A stretch of DNA of 64,000 bases from Paenibacillus brasilensis (GTDB lineage: Bacteria; Bacillota; Bacilli; Paenibacillales; Paenibacillaceae): positions 4,089,501-4,153,500 of the forward strand of contig NZ_CP045298.1 of NCBI RefSeq assembly GCF_009363115.1, in the 5' to 3' direction. The notes below the pieces were generated by a model that saw nothing but the letters and a program-made list of their open reading frames with translations, had not been told where the DNA came from and did no database searches. How positions within the stretch are numbered: the stretch's first letter is position 1; each line of letters starts with the position of its first letter. Positions 9,491 to 18,908 of this stretch are shown here, piece after piece. A program made the position numbers and the translations under genes.

Positions 9491-10603
9491 ATGACAGCGA
9501 CTAAAGGTCTGGAAGGAATTGTGGCGACCACTTCCTCCATAAGCTCTATCGTAGATGGCGTTCTCACGTACCGGGGTTATAACATTGATGATTTGGCTGT
9601 TAACGCCGATTTTGAAGAGGTAGCTTATTTGCTGTGGTTTGGAAAACTGCCCGATCAGGCGCAATTGCAGGAGCTTCGCAATCAATTAAGCGAATATGCT
9701 GCTATTCCGGAGGAAATTATTACTCAGTTAAAGCTGTATCCGAAAGATTTGAGCACGATGGCCGCCTTGAGGTCAGCCGTGTCGTCTCTCGCTTTGTATG
9801 ATCCAGATGCGGATGATATGTCCAGAGAGTCTAATGTGACCAAAACCGTCAAGCTTCAGGCGCAATTGCCTACCATTGTGGCAGCTATAGCGCGTATACG
9901 CGAGGGCTTGGAGCCGATTACGCCTAAAAAAGGTGTTTCCATCGCTGAAAACTTTTTGTACCAGCTTACTGGCAAGGAGCCAGAAGAGACAGCTGTCAAA
10001 GCGTTTAATCAGGCTCTTGTGCTGCATGCCGATCACGAATTGAATGCTTCGACTTTTGCTGCGCGTGTAACGGTAGCTACATTGTCGGATATTTATTCAG
10101 GGATTACGTCTGCCATTGGCGCTTTAAAAGGACCGCTGCACGGCGGAGCCAATGAGGCTGTTGCCAGGACACTGGAGGAAATTGGCGGTTTGGATCAGGT
10201 GGACTCGTATATTCAGGCCAAACTGGATAACCGTGAAAAAATCATGGGCTTTGGGCATCGTGTCTATAAAAACGGTGATCCGCGTGCCAAGCACCTGCAC
10301 AAGATGTCCCGTGAACTGGGCCAAATGAACGGTGATACCACGTTGTTTGATATGTCGGTTCGAATTGAGGAAATTGTGACAGGACAAAAGGGCTTGAAAC
10401 CAAATGTCGATTTTTATTCTGCCTCTGTTTATACCCAACTGGGTATAAAGCAAGACCTGTTTACACCGATCTTTGCTGTGAGCCGTGTATCCGGGTGGAC
10501 CGCGCACATTTTGGAGCAGTATGAAAATAATCGTCTGATCCGTCCGCGTGCCGAGTATACAGGCCCGATGGATCAAAAATACGTGGCGCCAGAGATGCGC
10601 TAA
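9491..10603 (+). CDS. citZ: Citrate synthase
   Basis: First TCA step, condensing acetyl-CoA and oxaloacetate. 370 residues, the short Gram-positive type. Catalytic regions are visible: HADHELNAST (His), MGFGHRVYKNGDPRA (His) and the Asp in the segment NVDFYSASVYTQLGI. The start MTATKGLEG has AGGAG 10 nt upstream, so an in-frame ATG at 9464 is rejected. icd and mdh follow in the order seen in Bacillus. Confidence 0.97.
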   Translation: MTATKGLEGIVATTSSISSIVDGVLTYRGYNIDDLAVNADFEEVAYLLWFGKLPDQAQLQELRNQLSEYAAIPEEIITQLKLYPKDLSTMAALRSAVSSLALYDPDADDMSRESNVTKTVKLQAQLPTIVAAIARIREGLEPITPKKGVSIAENFLYQLTGKEPEETAVKAFNQALVLHADHELNASTFAARVTVATLSDIYSGITSAIGALKGPLHGGANEAVARTLEEIGGLDQVDSYIQAKLDNREKIMGFGHRVYKNGDPRAKHLHKMSRELGQMNGDTTLFDMSVRIEEIVTGQKGLKPNVDFYSASVYTQLGIKQDLFTPIFAVSRVSGWTAHILEQYENNRLIRPRAEYTGPMDQKYVAPEMR

Positions 10604-10754
10604 TTCCTTGTTGAAGGAATATCAAGGTTGTATATCCTGAATTTAAAAAATAAGGTACAATAAAGGGGACGGCGAGGGATAGACGTTTTTGTCTGTGATG
10701 AAGATCACTTCTTTCGCCATGTACCCATTCATATCTGAGGAGGAAAAGGAACTT

Positions 10755-12050
10755 ATGGTGAAATTTGAAAAGTTTGAGCTCCCAACTGAAGGCGAAAAAA
10801 TTACGATTGATAACGGTCAGCTACAGGTTCCGAACCATCCGGTTATTCCGTTCATCGAAGGTGATGGCACAGGACGTGACATCTGGAAGGCATCCAAGCG
10901 CGTACTGGACGCAGCTGTAGATAAAGCATATAACGGCACTAAAAAGATTGCCTGGTATGAAGTATTCGCTGGTGAGAAAGCTTTCAATACATACGGCGAG
11001 TGGCTGCCTAACGATACACTGGAAGCCATCCGTGAGTATATTGTAGCCATTAAAGGTCCGCTTACGACACCTATTGGCGGTGGCATTCGTTCCTTGAATG
11101 TGGCGTTGCGCCAAGAACTGGATTTGTACGTATGTCTGCGTCCTGTTCGTTACTTTAACGGCGTACCGTCTCCGGTAAAACGTCCTGAGTTGGTAGATAT
11201 GGTTATTTTCCGTGAGAACACAGAAGATATCTACGCAGGTATCGAGTATGCCGAAGGCTCCGAAGACGTGAAAAAGGTCATTCAGTTCCTCCAGCAAGAG
11301 CTGGGTGTGAACAAAATCCGTTTCCCTGAAACCTCGGGGATCGGGATTAAGCCGGTTTCCTCCGAAGGTTCAAAACGTCTGGTGCGCGCAGCCATTCAGT
11401 ATGCTGTTGATCACGGACGCAAGAGCGTAACGCTCGTACACAAAGGCAACATTATGAAATTTACCGAAGGTGCTTTCAAAAACTGGGGTTATGAAGTAGC
11501 TGAGGAGGAATTTGCAGATAAAGTATTTACTTGGGCTCAATATGATGCCATTAAGGAAAAAGATGGCGAAGATGCGGCCAATGCAGCTCAAAAAGCCGCT
11601 GAAGATGCAGGCAAAATCATCATCAAGGATGCGATTGCTGATATTGCACTTCAACAAGTGCTGACACGCCCATCCGAATTTGATGTTATTGCTACGCTGA
11701 ACCTGAACGGGGACTATCTGTCCGATGCGCTGGCTGCTCAAGTCGGTGGAATCGGTATTGCTCCAGGTGCGAACATTAACTATGTAACAGGGCATGCCAT
11801 ATTTGAAGCTACACATGGCACAGCGCCAAAATATGCTGACAAAGACGTTGTGAACCCTGGCTCTGTGATTTTGTCCGGCGTCATGCTGCTTGAGCACTTG
11901 GGCTGGAAGGAAGCCGCTGACCTGATCTATAAAGGACTGGAAACGTCCATTAATCAGAAAATCGTAACGTATGACTTTGCCCGCCTGATGGATGGCGCTA
12001 CACAAGTGAAATGCTCCGAATTTGCAGATACTATTATTAGTAACCTGTAG
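10755..12050 (+). CDS. icd: NADP-dependent isocitrate dehydrogenase
   Basis: Oxidises isocitrate to 2-oxoglutarate. 431 residues. [10 protein letters not shown] opens the fold, [12 protein letters not shown] holds the substrate-binding (and in E. coli phosphorylated) serine, and [16 protein letters not shown] is the cofactor region near the C-terminus. ATG 10755 follows an AAAAGGA site; the frame extends upstream to 10689 without a better signal. An A-rich intergenic region of about 150 bp separates it from citZ, so it may have its own promoter too. Confidence 0.97.
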   Translation: MVKFEKFELPTEGEKITIDNGQLQVPNHPVIPFIEGDGTGRDIWKASKRVLDAAVDKAYNGTKKIAWYEVFAGEKAFNTYGEWLPNDTLEAIREYIVAIKGPLTTPIGGGIRSLNVALRQELDLYVCLRPVRYFNGVPSPVKRPELVDMVIFRENTEDIYAGIEYAEGSEDVKKVIQFLQQELGVNKIRFPETSGIGIKPVSSEGSKRLVRAAIQYAVDHGRKSVTLVHKGNIMKFTEGAFKNWGYEVAEEEFADKVFTWAQYDAIKEKDGEDAANAAQKAAEDAGKIIIKDAIADIALQQVLTRPSEFDVIATLNLNGDYLSDALAAQVGGIGIAPGANINYVTGHAIFEATHGTAPKYADKDVVNPGSVILSGVMLLEHLGWKEAADLIYKGLETSINQKIVTYDFARLMDGATQVKCSEFADTIISNL

Positions 12051-12066
12051 GAAGGGGAGATGCCAC

Positions 12067-13008
12067 GTGACCATTCAACGTAAAAAATTATCTATTGTTG
12101 GCGCCGGTTTTACCGGTGCCACTACCGCATTGATGCTGGCTCAAAAGGAGCTGGGCGATGTCGTGCTGATTGATATTCCGCAACTTGAGAATCCGACCAA
12201 GGGCAAGGCGCTCGATATCCTGGAGGCCGGTCCGGTACAGGGTTTTGACAGCCTGGTCACAGGTACTTCCAACTATGAGGATGCAGCCAATTCAGATATT
12301 GTTATCATTACAGCTGGAATTGCACGCAAGCCCGGCATGAGTCGTGACGATTTGGTCAATACCAACGCAGGAATCGTAAAATCCGTGTGCGAGAACGTAA
12401 AAAAGTATGCACCAGATTCTATCGTAATAATTCTGAGTAATCCGGTCGATGCGATGACTTATACGGCATACCAAACGCTTGGTTTTCCGAAAAATCGGGT
12501 TATCGGTCAATCGGGTGTGCTGGATACAGCGCGGTATTGTACCTTTATTGCACAAGAATTGAATGTATCCGTTGAAGACGTGCGCGGCTTTGTTATGGGG
12601 GGGCACGGTGATGATATGGTGCCACTGGTACGCTATTCCAGTGTCGGTGGTATCCCTATTGAAGCTTTGATTTCGCCGGAACGTATTGAAGCAATCGTAC
12701 AACGGACACGTGTCGGCGGTGGTGAGATTGTGAACCTGTTGGGGAATGGTAGTGCATACTATGCCCCGGCAGCCTCGCTTACACAGATGACAGAAGCGAT
12801 TGTAAAAGACAAAAAGCGTATTATCCCGGTCATTGCCTATCTGGAGGGAGAGTACGGTTATCAGGACTTGTTCCTCGGTGTACCGACACTTCTCGGCGGC
12901 AATGGGATCGAAAAGGTGTTCGAACTGGAATTGACCGCTGAAGAAAAAGCAGCGCTTGATCAATCCGCCGAAGCGGTACGCAATGTAGTTAAAGTAGTCA
13001 ACGTCTAA
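12067..13008 (+). CDS. mdh: Malate dehydrogenase
   Basis: LDH-like malate dehydrogenase of 313 residues. N-terminal [14 protein letters not shown] is the NAD loop, VLIDIPQ the acidic cofactor residue, [10 protein letters not shown] and [14 protein letters not shown] hold the substrate Arg and catalytic His. A GTG start at 12067 is set by GGGGAG 7 nt upstream. Only 16 bp separate it from icd, so the two are cotranscribed. A strong terminator follows. Confidence 0.97.
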   Translation: MTIQRKKLSIVGAGFTGATTALMLAQKELGDVVLIDIPQLENPTKGKALDILEAGPVQGFDSLVTGTSNYEDAANSDIVIITAGIARKPGMSRDDLVNTNAGIVKSVCENVKKYAPDSIVIILSNPVDAMTYTAYQTLGFPKNRVIGQSGVLDTARYCTFIAQELNVSVEDVRGFVMGGHGDDMVPLVRYSSVGGIPIEALISPERIEAIVQRTRVGGGEIVNLLGNGSAYYAPAASLTQMTEAIVKDKKRIIPVIAYLEGEYGYQDLFLGVPTLLGGNGIEKVFELELTAEEKAALDQSAEAVRNVVKVVNV

Positions 13009-13039
13009 ATATGTTTATCGTGTAATCTTTGTTTTCACT

Positions 13040-13094
13040 ACTAAAGGGGTGTCCCATAAGCCATATTATTGGCTGCGGGCCCCCTTTAGTTTTT
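13040..13094 (+). terminator. Terminator of the citZ-icd-mdh group
   Basis: ACTAAAGGGG at 13040 pairs with CCCCTTTAGT at 13081, with further inner pairing (CCC/GGG and AGCC/GGCT), then a T run. Confidence 0.85.
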
Positions 13095-13273
13095 GAGTAA
13101 TTCCTTTCTCTAATTACTGAAAATATCAGATTGGATTTGCTATCACCAGCGATGGTAGCAATGTTTCGTTCGCGGAGCCTCCCAAGCCCCCAATCTGAAA
13201 CTTTCCTGCTTCTCTTTGTCCCTTTTGCCCGATATAATAGATTTGAGTTTTATACAAACGGAGGTAATGAGTA

Positions 13274-13687
13274 ATGTTTTTTCTACACATGATCGGAACA
13301 TTGGCACTGGGCTTTTATCTGGTATTGCCGTTTTTAGTGGGAAAGATCGGAAGCCTGTCTCCCGCGGCGCAGGAAGGTATGGTGTCAGCTGTTCAGCTTT
13401 TGAACCGTATCGCCCAATTTGCACTTATCATTCTACTGGTTAGCGGTATATTTTTGACTATTGGCGGCCCATATTCCGTGAAATGGATCGTCATCGTGTT
13501 TGTGCTGTTTTTGGCCATTTCCGCCATTGGCGGCATTATGGGCAAGCCATTACGTTTGGCGCTGGAAGCACTTCGCAATAATCAGCCGATTAACGGCTAT
13601 ATTGGCAAGATGCGCACATTCAGTACATTGCTCGCAGTATTCCTGATCCTGATTACCTTTTTAATGGTGTACAGTCACATTATTTAA
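13274..13687 (+). CDS. Small four-helix membrane protein of unknown function
   Basis: 137 residues, four hydrophobic segments (about 2-24, 45-63, 70-90 and 112-135) and an overall plan like DUF2269-type integral proteins, though no family can be named with confidence. The start ATG 13274 has an ACGGAGG site 9 nt upstream. It stands alone between the mdh and 13731 terminators. Confidence 0.8.
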   Translation: MFFLHMIGTLALGFYLVLPFLVGKIGSLSPAAQEGMVSAVQLLNRIAQFALIILLVSGIFLTIGGPYSVKWIVIVFVLFLAISAIGGIMGKPLRLALEALRNNQPINGYIGKMRTFSTLLAVFLILITFLMVYSHII

Positions 13688-13730
13688 AGGTATAAGTGAA
13701 CGGATTTTACGAAGTCTTGAATTGCAATAT

Positions 13731-13763
13731 AATGGCCTGTGCTTCTTTAGCACAGGCCATTTT
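13731..13763 (+). terminator. Strong hairpin terminator
   Basis: A perfect 13-bp stem, 13731-13743 with 13749-13761, around TCTTT, followed by TTT. It separates the small membrane protein gene from the convergent LtrA gene and may work on both strands. Confidence 0.85.
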
Positions 13764-13808
13764 GCGATATCAAGCTGCATAGCTGAATTTCAATAATTCC
13801 TATGCACA

Positions 13809-14897
13809 TCATGTCGTTGCTTTGGCGAAAATGATAAAAAACAACATGAGTTCACCTACAATGAGATGAGGGGAGACTACAATTACGAGATTAAGGATGA
13901 ACAAGACACATAATAGGCCCAATAATAAAAGCATTTTCTTGAAGCTTGGCTTGAGATGATGAAACCGATACTGATGAAATACAAGCATAACGGATAAGAA
14001 GTAAATCAAAACAGAGGCAAAAGTAAAACAAAGGATAAACAGATACGCCAATTGCTCCAGAAATAAGAGCTGTATCGAAGCTGCAATCATACTGAGTGAG
14101 AAATAGATAAACAAATGCCCGTAAATGATGGTTTGTCCTGCCGTTTGCTTTGTCTTATCTATACGTTTTTCTACATTTTCGAAGTATTGCCACCAAATCG
14201 CAATAACTAATACAAGGGTCAAAGCGGCGAAACCAATGGACGAAGGTGTGAATTTATCGGATTTTAACACTGACAGCATGCTGACGACCGATTCACCCAG
14301 TAAAATCAAAGTGAACAGCGCAAAGCGCTCTAATAGATGTGCTATATGGATTGGCGTTTTTACCAGATTTTTGCGACCTATTAAAGGAACAAGGATGTCA
14401 ACCGCAATACCCGCATATAAAATGACATATCGAAGCGATGAATCAAAAAAGATGGAGCAGCATGAGATGATGATTCCAAGCCAGAAGTAGGTTCCAAAGA
14501 AGCGTGCAGTCTCCTGCCTATGATGCTTTTCTCTTCGAGCGGATACCAAATATTGAATCGCAGTTAAGCCCCTCAACCCGATATATCCAATCAGAAATGG
14601 TGCGAAATTAGCGTCAAAATCTGCATCCAGACTGGCAGTCATAATCAGAACAAAAAATAGTTCGAGGATCATGAAGATCCGGTGTGTCGTCGTATCTTGG
14701 CCATAACGGTTGTTATAAACGCTTTGTCCCACCCAAGCCCACCAAATGGGAATAAAAATAAGAACGAACTTTGCCAAATGCTCCATCGCAATACTACCGT
14801 GCTCCACGTGCAATAAAACATGAGTAGCTTTGGAAACTGCGGCCACAAAGAGCAAATCATAAAAAAGCTCCAGCCAGGTCACCTTTTTTTCCAGCAT
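13809..14897 (-). CDS. Low-temperature requirement protein A (LtrA) family membrane protein
   Basis: About 362 residues with roughly ten membrane helices. The family signature WLELFYDLLFVAAVSKATH is at the N-terminus and HLLERFALFTLILLGESVV in the middle. Named after a Listeria gene needed for growth in the cold; the molecular role is unsettled. The start is uncertain between TTG 14909 and ATG 14897, both downstream of GAGGGGG. Confidence 0.9.
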   Translation of the reverse strand: MLEKKVTWLELFYDLLFVAAVSKATHVLLHVEHGSIAMEHLAKFVLIFIPIWWAWVGQSVYNNRYGQDTTTHRIFMILELFFVLIMTASLDADFDANFAPFLIGYIGLRGLTAIQYLVSARREKHHRQETARFFGTYFWLGIIISCCSIFFDSSLRYVILYAGIAVDILVPLIGRKNLVKTPIHIAHLLERFALFTLILLGESVVSMLSVLKSDKFTPSSIGFAALTLVLVIAIWWQYFENVEKRIDKTKQTAGQTIIYGHLFIYFSLSMIAASIQLLFLEQLAYLFILCFTFASVLIYFLSVMLVFHQYRFHHLKPSFKKMLLLLGLLCVLFILNLVIVVSPHLIVGELMLFFIIFAKATT

Positions 14898-15132
14898 TCT
14901 ATTCAACAATCCCCCTCATGCTATTCTCGTAATTTATTTTTTGCTGCTTATATACGTAGCTCCCTTCCATAGTCTAGCAGACCACAAGATGTTGGGATAC
15001 CTTATTTTTTAACGATCTCCATATAATAATCATACATTCCGTTTAATCCGAAAGCTGTTGGGTAAATCAGGAGTAGAGTGAATGCAAATGTTGCATCCTA
15101 AGGGATATCTGATTCTAAAAGGAGTTTTTACC

Positions 15133-16002
15133 ATGCCAAAAAGTAATCAAACCCAGCAAACCTTACCCCCACAGCATCAAGAGCAGCAACCGGGAATTGA
15201 GTCGAAAATGTCGCCTGCCCCTCAATTTGAAAAGCCGACTTACAAAGCGGCTGGCAAACTGACAGGTAAAGTTGCGATTATTACGGGCGGAGACAGTGGA
15301 ATTGGACGAGCTGTAGCCGTAACGTATGCCAAAGAAGGGGCTGACGTAGCCATCGTTTATCTGAATGAGCATAAGGATGCAGAAGAAACGAAACGTCAGG
15401 TAGAGCAGGAAGGACGCAAATGCGTGCTGATCCCTGGTGATATCGGAGATGACCAATTTGCTAAAAAGGCGGTTCAACAGACGGTTAACGAACTGGGCAA
15501 GCTCGATATTGTCGTGAACAATGCGGCGGAGCAGCATCCGCAGCAAAAGCTGGAGGATATCACCAAAGAACAGTTGGAGCGCACTTTCCGTACGAATATT
15601 TTCGGTATGTTCTTCCTGACACAAGCAGCTTTGCCACATTTGAAAAAAGGGAGCGCCATCGTCAACACAACGTCAATTACTGCGTATGCCGGAAATAAGA
15701 CGCTCATCGACTATTCATCAACCAAAGGGGCGATTACCGCGTTCACTCGCTCCCTTTCACTCAATTTGGTGGAACAGGGCATTCGGGTGAATGCTGTAGC
15801 CCCTGGTCCAATCTGGACACCACTAATTCCGTCTACGTTCGATGCCAAAACCGTCAGCGAGTTTGGTGGAACACAGCCGATGAAGCGTCTAGGGCAGCCG
15901 GAGGAACTGGCGCCAGCCTATGTATACCTTGCTTCAGATGACTCTTCCTATGTAAGCGGACAGGTTATTCATATCAACGGCGGTGAAGTCATTAACGGAT
16001 AA
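15133..16002 (+). CDS. SDR family oxidoreductase (general-stress-protein 39 / YhdF type)
   Basis: 289 residues. After a Gln/Pro-rich N-terminal tail of about 45 residues comes a classical short-chain dehydrogenase: TGGDSGIGRA cofactor loop, VNNAAEQ, the catalytic Ser in VNTTSITAY and YSSTKGAIT with Tyr and Lys. This tail plus fold is typical of the stress-induced SDRs of Bacillus. AAAAGGAG 8 nt before ATG 15133 sets the start. Substrate not known. Confidence 0.92.
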   Translation: MPKSNQTQQTLPPQHQEQQPGIESKMSPAPQFEKPTYKAAGKLTGKVAIITGGDSGIGRAVAVTYAKEGADVAIVYLNEHKDAEETKRQVEQEGRKCVLIPGDIGDDQFAKKAVQQTVNELGKLDIVVNNAAEQHPQQKLEDITKEQLERTFRTNIFGMFFLTQAALPHLKKGSAIVNTTSITAYAGNKTLIDYSSTKGAITAFTRSLSLNLVEQGIRVNAVAPGPIWTPLIPSTFDAKTVSEFGGTQPMKRLGQPEELAPAYVYLASDDSSYVSGQVIHINGGEVING

Positions 16003-16008
16003 GCAGAA

Positions 16009-16038
16009 GGTTGGGGCAGTCCATGCCCCGGCCTTTTT
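16009..16038 (+). terminator. Terminator of the SDR gene
   Basis: GGTTGGGGCA pairs with TGCCCCGGCC (two G-U pairs in the RNA) around GTCCA, then TTTTT. Confidence 0.85.
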
Positions 16039-16112
16039 CCTTTTTGCAGTGGAACAAAAAGCAGGTAGCCTGTAGAATGGGACTTAACTTACATAAAGGA
16101 TGGGCATATTTT

Positions 16113-17915
16113 ATGAAATCGTTTCGTTTCAGGCTTACCCTGATTATGCTGATTTTGATTGGTGTATCTGTCCTTGCTGCGGGAATTACCATGGGACAAA
16201 TTTTCAAAAATTCAAACATGAAGGTGCTTGAGGAGAACATGGGGCGGGAGATCGACCTGCTTCGCGCTACATTTCCCTTTGTCAATGCAGACGCTCTTTC
16301 CAGCACAGATTATGTCTCTTATTATTCTGAAAAGGCGAAGGAAATTGCCCGTCTGACGGAATCGCGTGTGACCTTCATTCGCAAGGATGGGACGGTGATT
16401 GGCGATTCGTTAAGCGATCCGCGCAAGATGGAAAACCACGCATCCCGCGAAGAAATTAAACAAGCCTCGACAGAGGGGATCGGACGCACGATACGCTACA
16501 GCGAAACCTTGCAGCGAAACATGCTGTACGTTGCAGAGCCTGTTGTGTCGGATAAAGGCTTTGACGGATATATCCGTTTGTCCATGAACCTGCAAGCGGT
16601 AGAGGAGGGAGTACAACGCGGCTGGACAGCCATTGGAATTGGACTTGTGCTGCTGTTTCTCGCTGCCGGGCTGGTCAGCTATCGTATTGCCCGCAGCCTA
16701 ACCTCACCCATTGAGCATATTACGGGTGTAGCCAATCGTATTTCCAAGCTGGATTATGACGCCCGGGTAGGCATAGAGCGCAGGGATGAGGTAGGGCAAC
16801 TGGGCGAAGCTATTAATCGCATGGCAGACAGTCTGCAAAACCAAATGAAAACGATCCGTGATAACGAGGATTTGCTCCAGAGCGTCATGAGCAATATGAC
16901 TGGTGGCATTCTGATGATTGATGCCGGTGAGCGTATTGCGCTTGTAAACCGTGAATCTGAGCGGATGCTTGGTGTCGCGGGTAAACGGGTGACAGATAAA
17001 CCTTATCATGAGCTAAAGAAGCATTACGAGCTGACCAAGCTGATCGAGGGCAGTATACAAAGCCGTGAACAGCTGCATGGAGAGGTGCATTTGTACAATC
17101 CTGAGGAACGACTGGTTTTGCTGGATGGTGTACCCATGTATGAGGATGACGGCGGATACCGCGGGATGCTGTTTCTTTTGCAGGATATTACGGCAATTCG
17201 CCGATTGGAAAATATGCGAAGCGAATTTGTGGCGAATGTTTCTCATGAGCTAAAAACACCGATTGCGGCGGTCAAGGGGTTCGCCGAAACGTTGCTTGGC
17301 GGCGGGGTTAAGGATGAAGAGACAGCCCGTTCATTTTTACAAATTATTTATGATGAAAGTGAACGGCTGAATCGACTGATCGGCGACATTCTGGAGCTAT
17401 CCAAAATCGAGTCCAAGCGTTCTCCGCTCGATTGCTCTCCAGTGCATGTTTCGTCGTTCATTGAATCATTGCTGGAGAAATTGAACAATGTAGCTGCAAA
17501 AAAACGAATTACGCTGCATATGGATATTCCAGATGAGCTGTTTATGGAGGCAGATGAAGATAAGCTGCAGCAGATTTTTCTGAACCTTCTGTCTAATGGC
17601 ATCAACTATACGCTGGACGGCGGCAAGGTCAAGATCAAGGTTATGACAGTACAGCGTGAGAACGACACGGAAAGAGTCGTCTTTACGGTCAGTGATACAG
17701 GCATCGGGATTCCAAAAAAGGATTTGCCGCGTATCTTTGAACGCTTTTACCGGGTAGATAAAGGACGCTCGCGCAACTCGGGCGGAACAGGTCTGGGGTT
17801 GTCGATTGTCAAGCATTTGGTTGACCTGCATCATGGAACACTTTCGGTGGAAAGTGAGCTTGGCATAGGTACTACATTTACGATTGAATTGCCATTATTG
17901 CAACAGGAAGAATGA
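16113..17915 (+). CDS. phoR: Phosphate-responsive sensor histidine kinase PhoR
   Basis: 600 residues in the order: membrane helix about 7-29, extracytoplasmic sensor about 30-170, second helix, HAMP (SPIEHITGVANRISKL), PAS region, then HisKA with phospho-acceptor VSHELKTP and HATPase with NLLSNGINYT, DTGIGIPKKDL and GGTGLGLSIVKHL. The layout and the mdh-to-polA position identify PhoR. ATG 16113 follows AAAGGA with a 12-nt gap; the open frame runs 34 codons further upstream through the preceding terminator and is not used. Unusually it precedes phoP. Confidence 0.93.
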   Translation: MKSFRFRLTLIMLILIGVSVLAAGITMGQIFKNSNMKVLEENMGREIDLLRATFPFVNADALSSTDYVSYYSEKAKEIARLTESRVTFIRKDGTVIGDSLSDPRKMENHASREEIKQASTEGIGRTIRYSETLQRNMLYVAEPVVSDKGFDGYIRLSMNLQAVEEGVQRGWTAIGIGLVLLFLAAGLVSYRIARSLTSPIEHITGVANRISKLDYDARVGIERRDEVGQLGEAINRMADSLQNQMKTIRDNEDLLQSVMSNMTGGILMIDAGERIALVNRESERMLGVAGKRVTDKPYHELKKHYELTKLIEGSIQSREQLHGEVHLYNPEERLVLLDGVPMYEDDGGYRGMLFLLQDITAIRRLENMRSEFVANVSHELKTPIAAVKGFAETLLGGGVKDEETARSFLQIIYDESERLNRLIGDILELSKIESKRSPLDCSPVHVSSFIESLLEKLNNVAAKKRITLHMDIPDELFMEADEDKLQQIFLNLLSNGINYTLDGGKVKIKVMTVQRENDTERVVFTVSDTGIGIPKKDLPRIFERFYRVDKGRSRNSGGTGLGLSIVKHLVDLHHGTLSVESELGIGTTFTIELPLLQQEE

Positions 17916-17927
17916 ACTATAATCGTT

Positions 17928-17944
17928 TTTACATTCTGTTAACA
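17928..17944 (+). promoter_or_regulatory. PhoP box before phoP
   Basis: TTTACA, five bases, TTAACA: a consensus pair of PhoP half-sites on an 11-bp period, in the 129-bp gap between phoR and phoP. It implies that phoP has its own autoregulated promoter. Confidence 0.75.
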
Positions 17945-18044
17945 ATGTCGTGATAAAATAAACGAGTGTCGCATGAGTATGGAAAAGCTTTCGGAATTTT
18001 GACCAATGCGCCTTTAACAGGTAAACAGGAGATGAAGTTATTTT

Positions 18045-18776
18045 ATGGGACAACGCTTGCTGGTTATTGAGGATGAACCAACGCTTGCCAGATTGCTATC
18101 CTACAATTTGATACAGGAAGGTTTCGAAGTAGATACGGAGGATCATGGGAGTGCAGGGTTTGAAAAAGCCTCCAGAGAGTCCTACGATTTGATCCTGCTG
18201 GATTTGATGCTGCCCGGAATGAACGGACTGGATATCCTGAGCAGGCTGCGTCATCAGGGACTAACAACACCAATCATTATTTTAACAGCCAAAAATGGTG
18301 AAGCTGAGGTTGTTCAGGGATTAAAGTCAGGGGCGGATGATTACATCACGAAGCCTTTTGGCGTTTCTGAGCTGCTGGCCCGTGTTACTGCTGTGCTGCG
18401 AAGAACATCCGGCGGGGATGAGGGTGTGCTGTCCGATCAGAAAGACGGCTCCAAAATTCAACTGGGCGAGCTGGAGATTTACCCTGAAAAATATGAAGTC
18501 ATTCTTGGAGGGCAGTCTATCAGCTTAAGGCCCAAGGAATTCGAGGTGCTTCTCTATTTGTCCCGCAAGCCAGGTGTGGTACTCACTCGGGATGATCTGA
18601 TGAACGCGGTGTGGGGCTTTGACTATATTGGCGGTCAACGGACGGTGGATGTGCATGTCAGCTCATTACGCAAAAAGCTGGAGCTCGACCCCGACTCGGT
18701 TCATATTGACTCGATCCGCGGTGTAGGGTACAAACTGGTTGTAAATAAAAAAAGAAGCGCTTCTCATTTGCTATAA
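18045..18776 (+). CDS. phoP: Phosphate response regulator PhoP (OmpR family)
   Basis: 243 residues. Receiver domain with acidic pocket EDE, phospho-acceptor Asp in LILLDLMLPGMNGL, Thr in ILTAKNG and Lys in DDYITKPFG, then the OmpR winged helix (LRPKEFEVLLYLSRKPG, TVDVHVSSLRKKLE, IRGVGYKL). Partner of PhoR, whose gene is directly upstream. Four PhoP-box-like sites in the window are its likely targets. ATG 18045 has AGGAG about 13 nt upstream, a loose spacing. Confidence 0.94.
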   Translation: MGQRLLVIEDEPTLARLLSYNLIQEGFEVDTEDHGSAGFEKASRESYDLILLDLMLPGMNGLDILSRLRHQGLTTPIIILTAKNGEAEVVQGLKSGADDYITKPFGVSELLARVTAVLRRTSGGDEGVLSDQKDGSKIQLGELEIYPEKYEVILGGQSISLRPKEFEVLLYLSRKPGVVLTRDDLMNAVWGFDYIGGQRTVDVHVSSLRKKLELDPDSVHIDSIRGVGYKLVVNKKRSASHLL

Positions 18777-18790
18777 TGAGTAGCGTTTTT
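18758..18790 (+). terminator. Terminator overlapping the 3' end of phoP
   Basis: CTCATT pairs with AATGAG and CGC with GCG, with a 2-nt internal loop, followed by five T. The stem begins within the last phoP codons. Confidence 0.75.
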
Positions 18791-18810
18791 CTTTGTGTCC
18801 AATTTGTGAT

Positions 18811-18827
18811 TTTACATTCTGTTAACA
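18811..18827 (+). promoter_or_regulatory. PhoP box before the CBS-receptor gene
   Basis: TTTACA, TTCTG, TTAACA: the same 17-bp core as the site before phoP. A further GTTACA lies at 18837. It is 82 bp before the ATG at 18909 and separated from phoP by the terminator. Confidence 0.75.
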
Positions 18828-18908
18828 AACATAGGCGTTACAATCAATAAATGACCGATATGATGTTCCCGTCACTCCAAGTAGTTAAAAAAAGGGGACT
18901 TCAGAACG

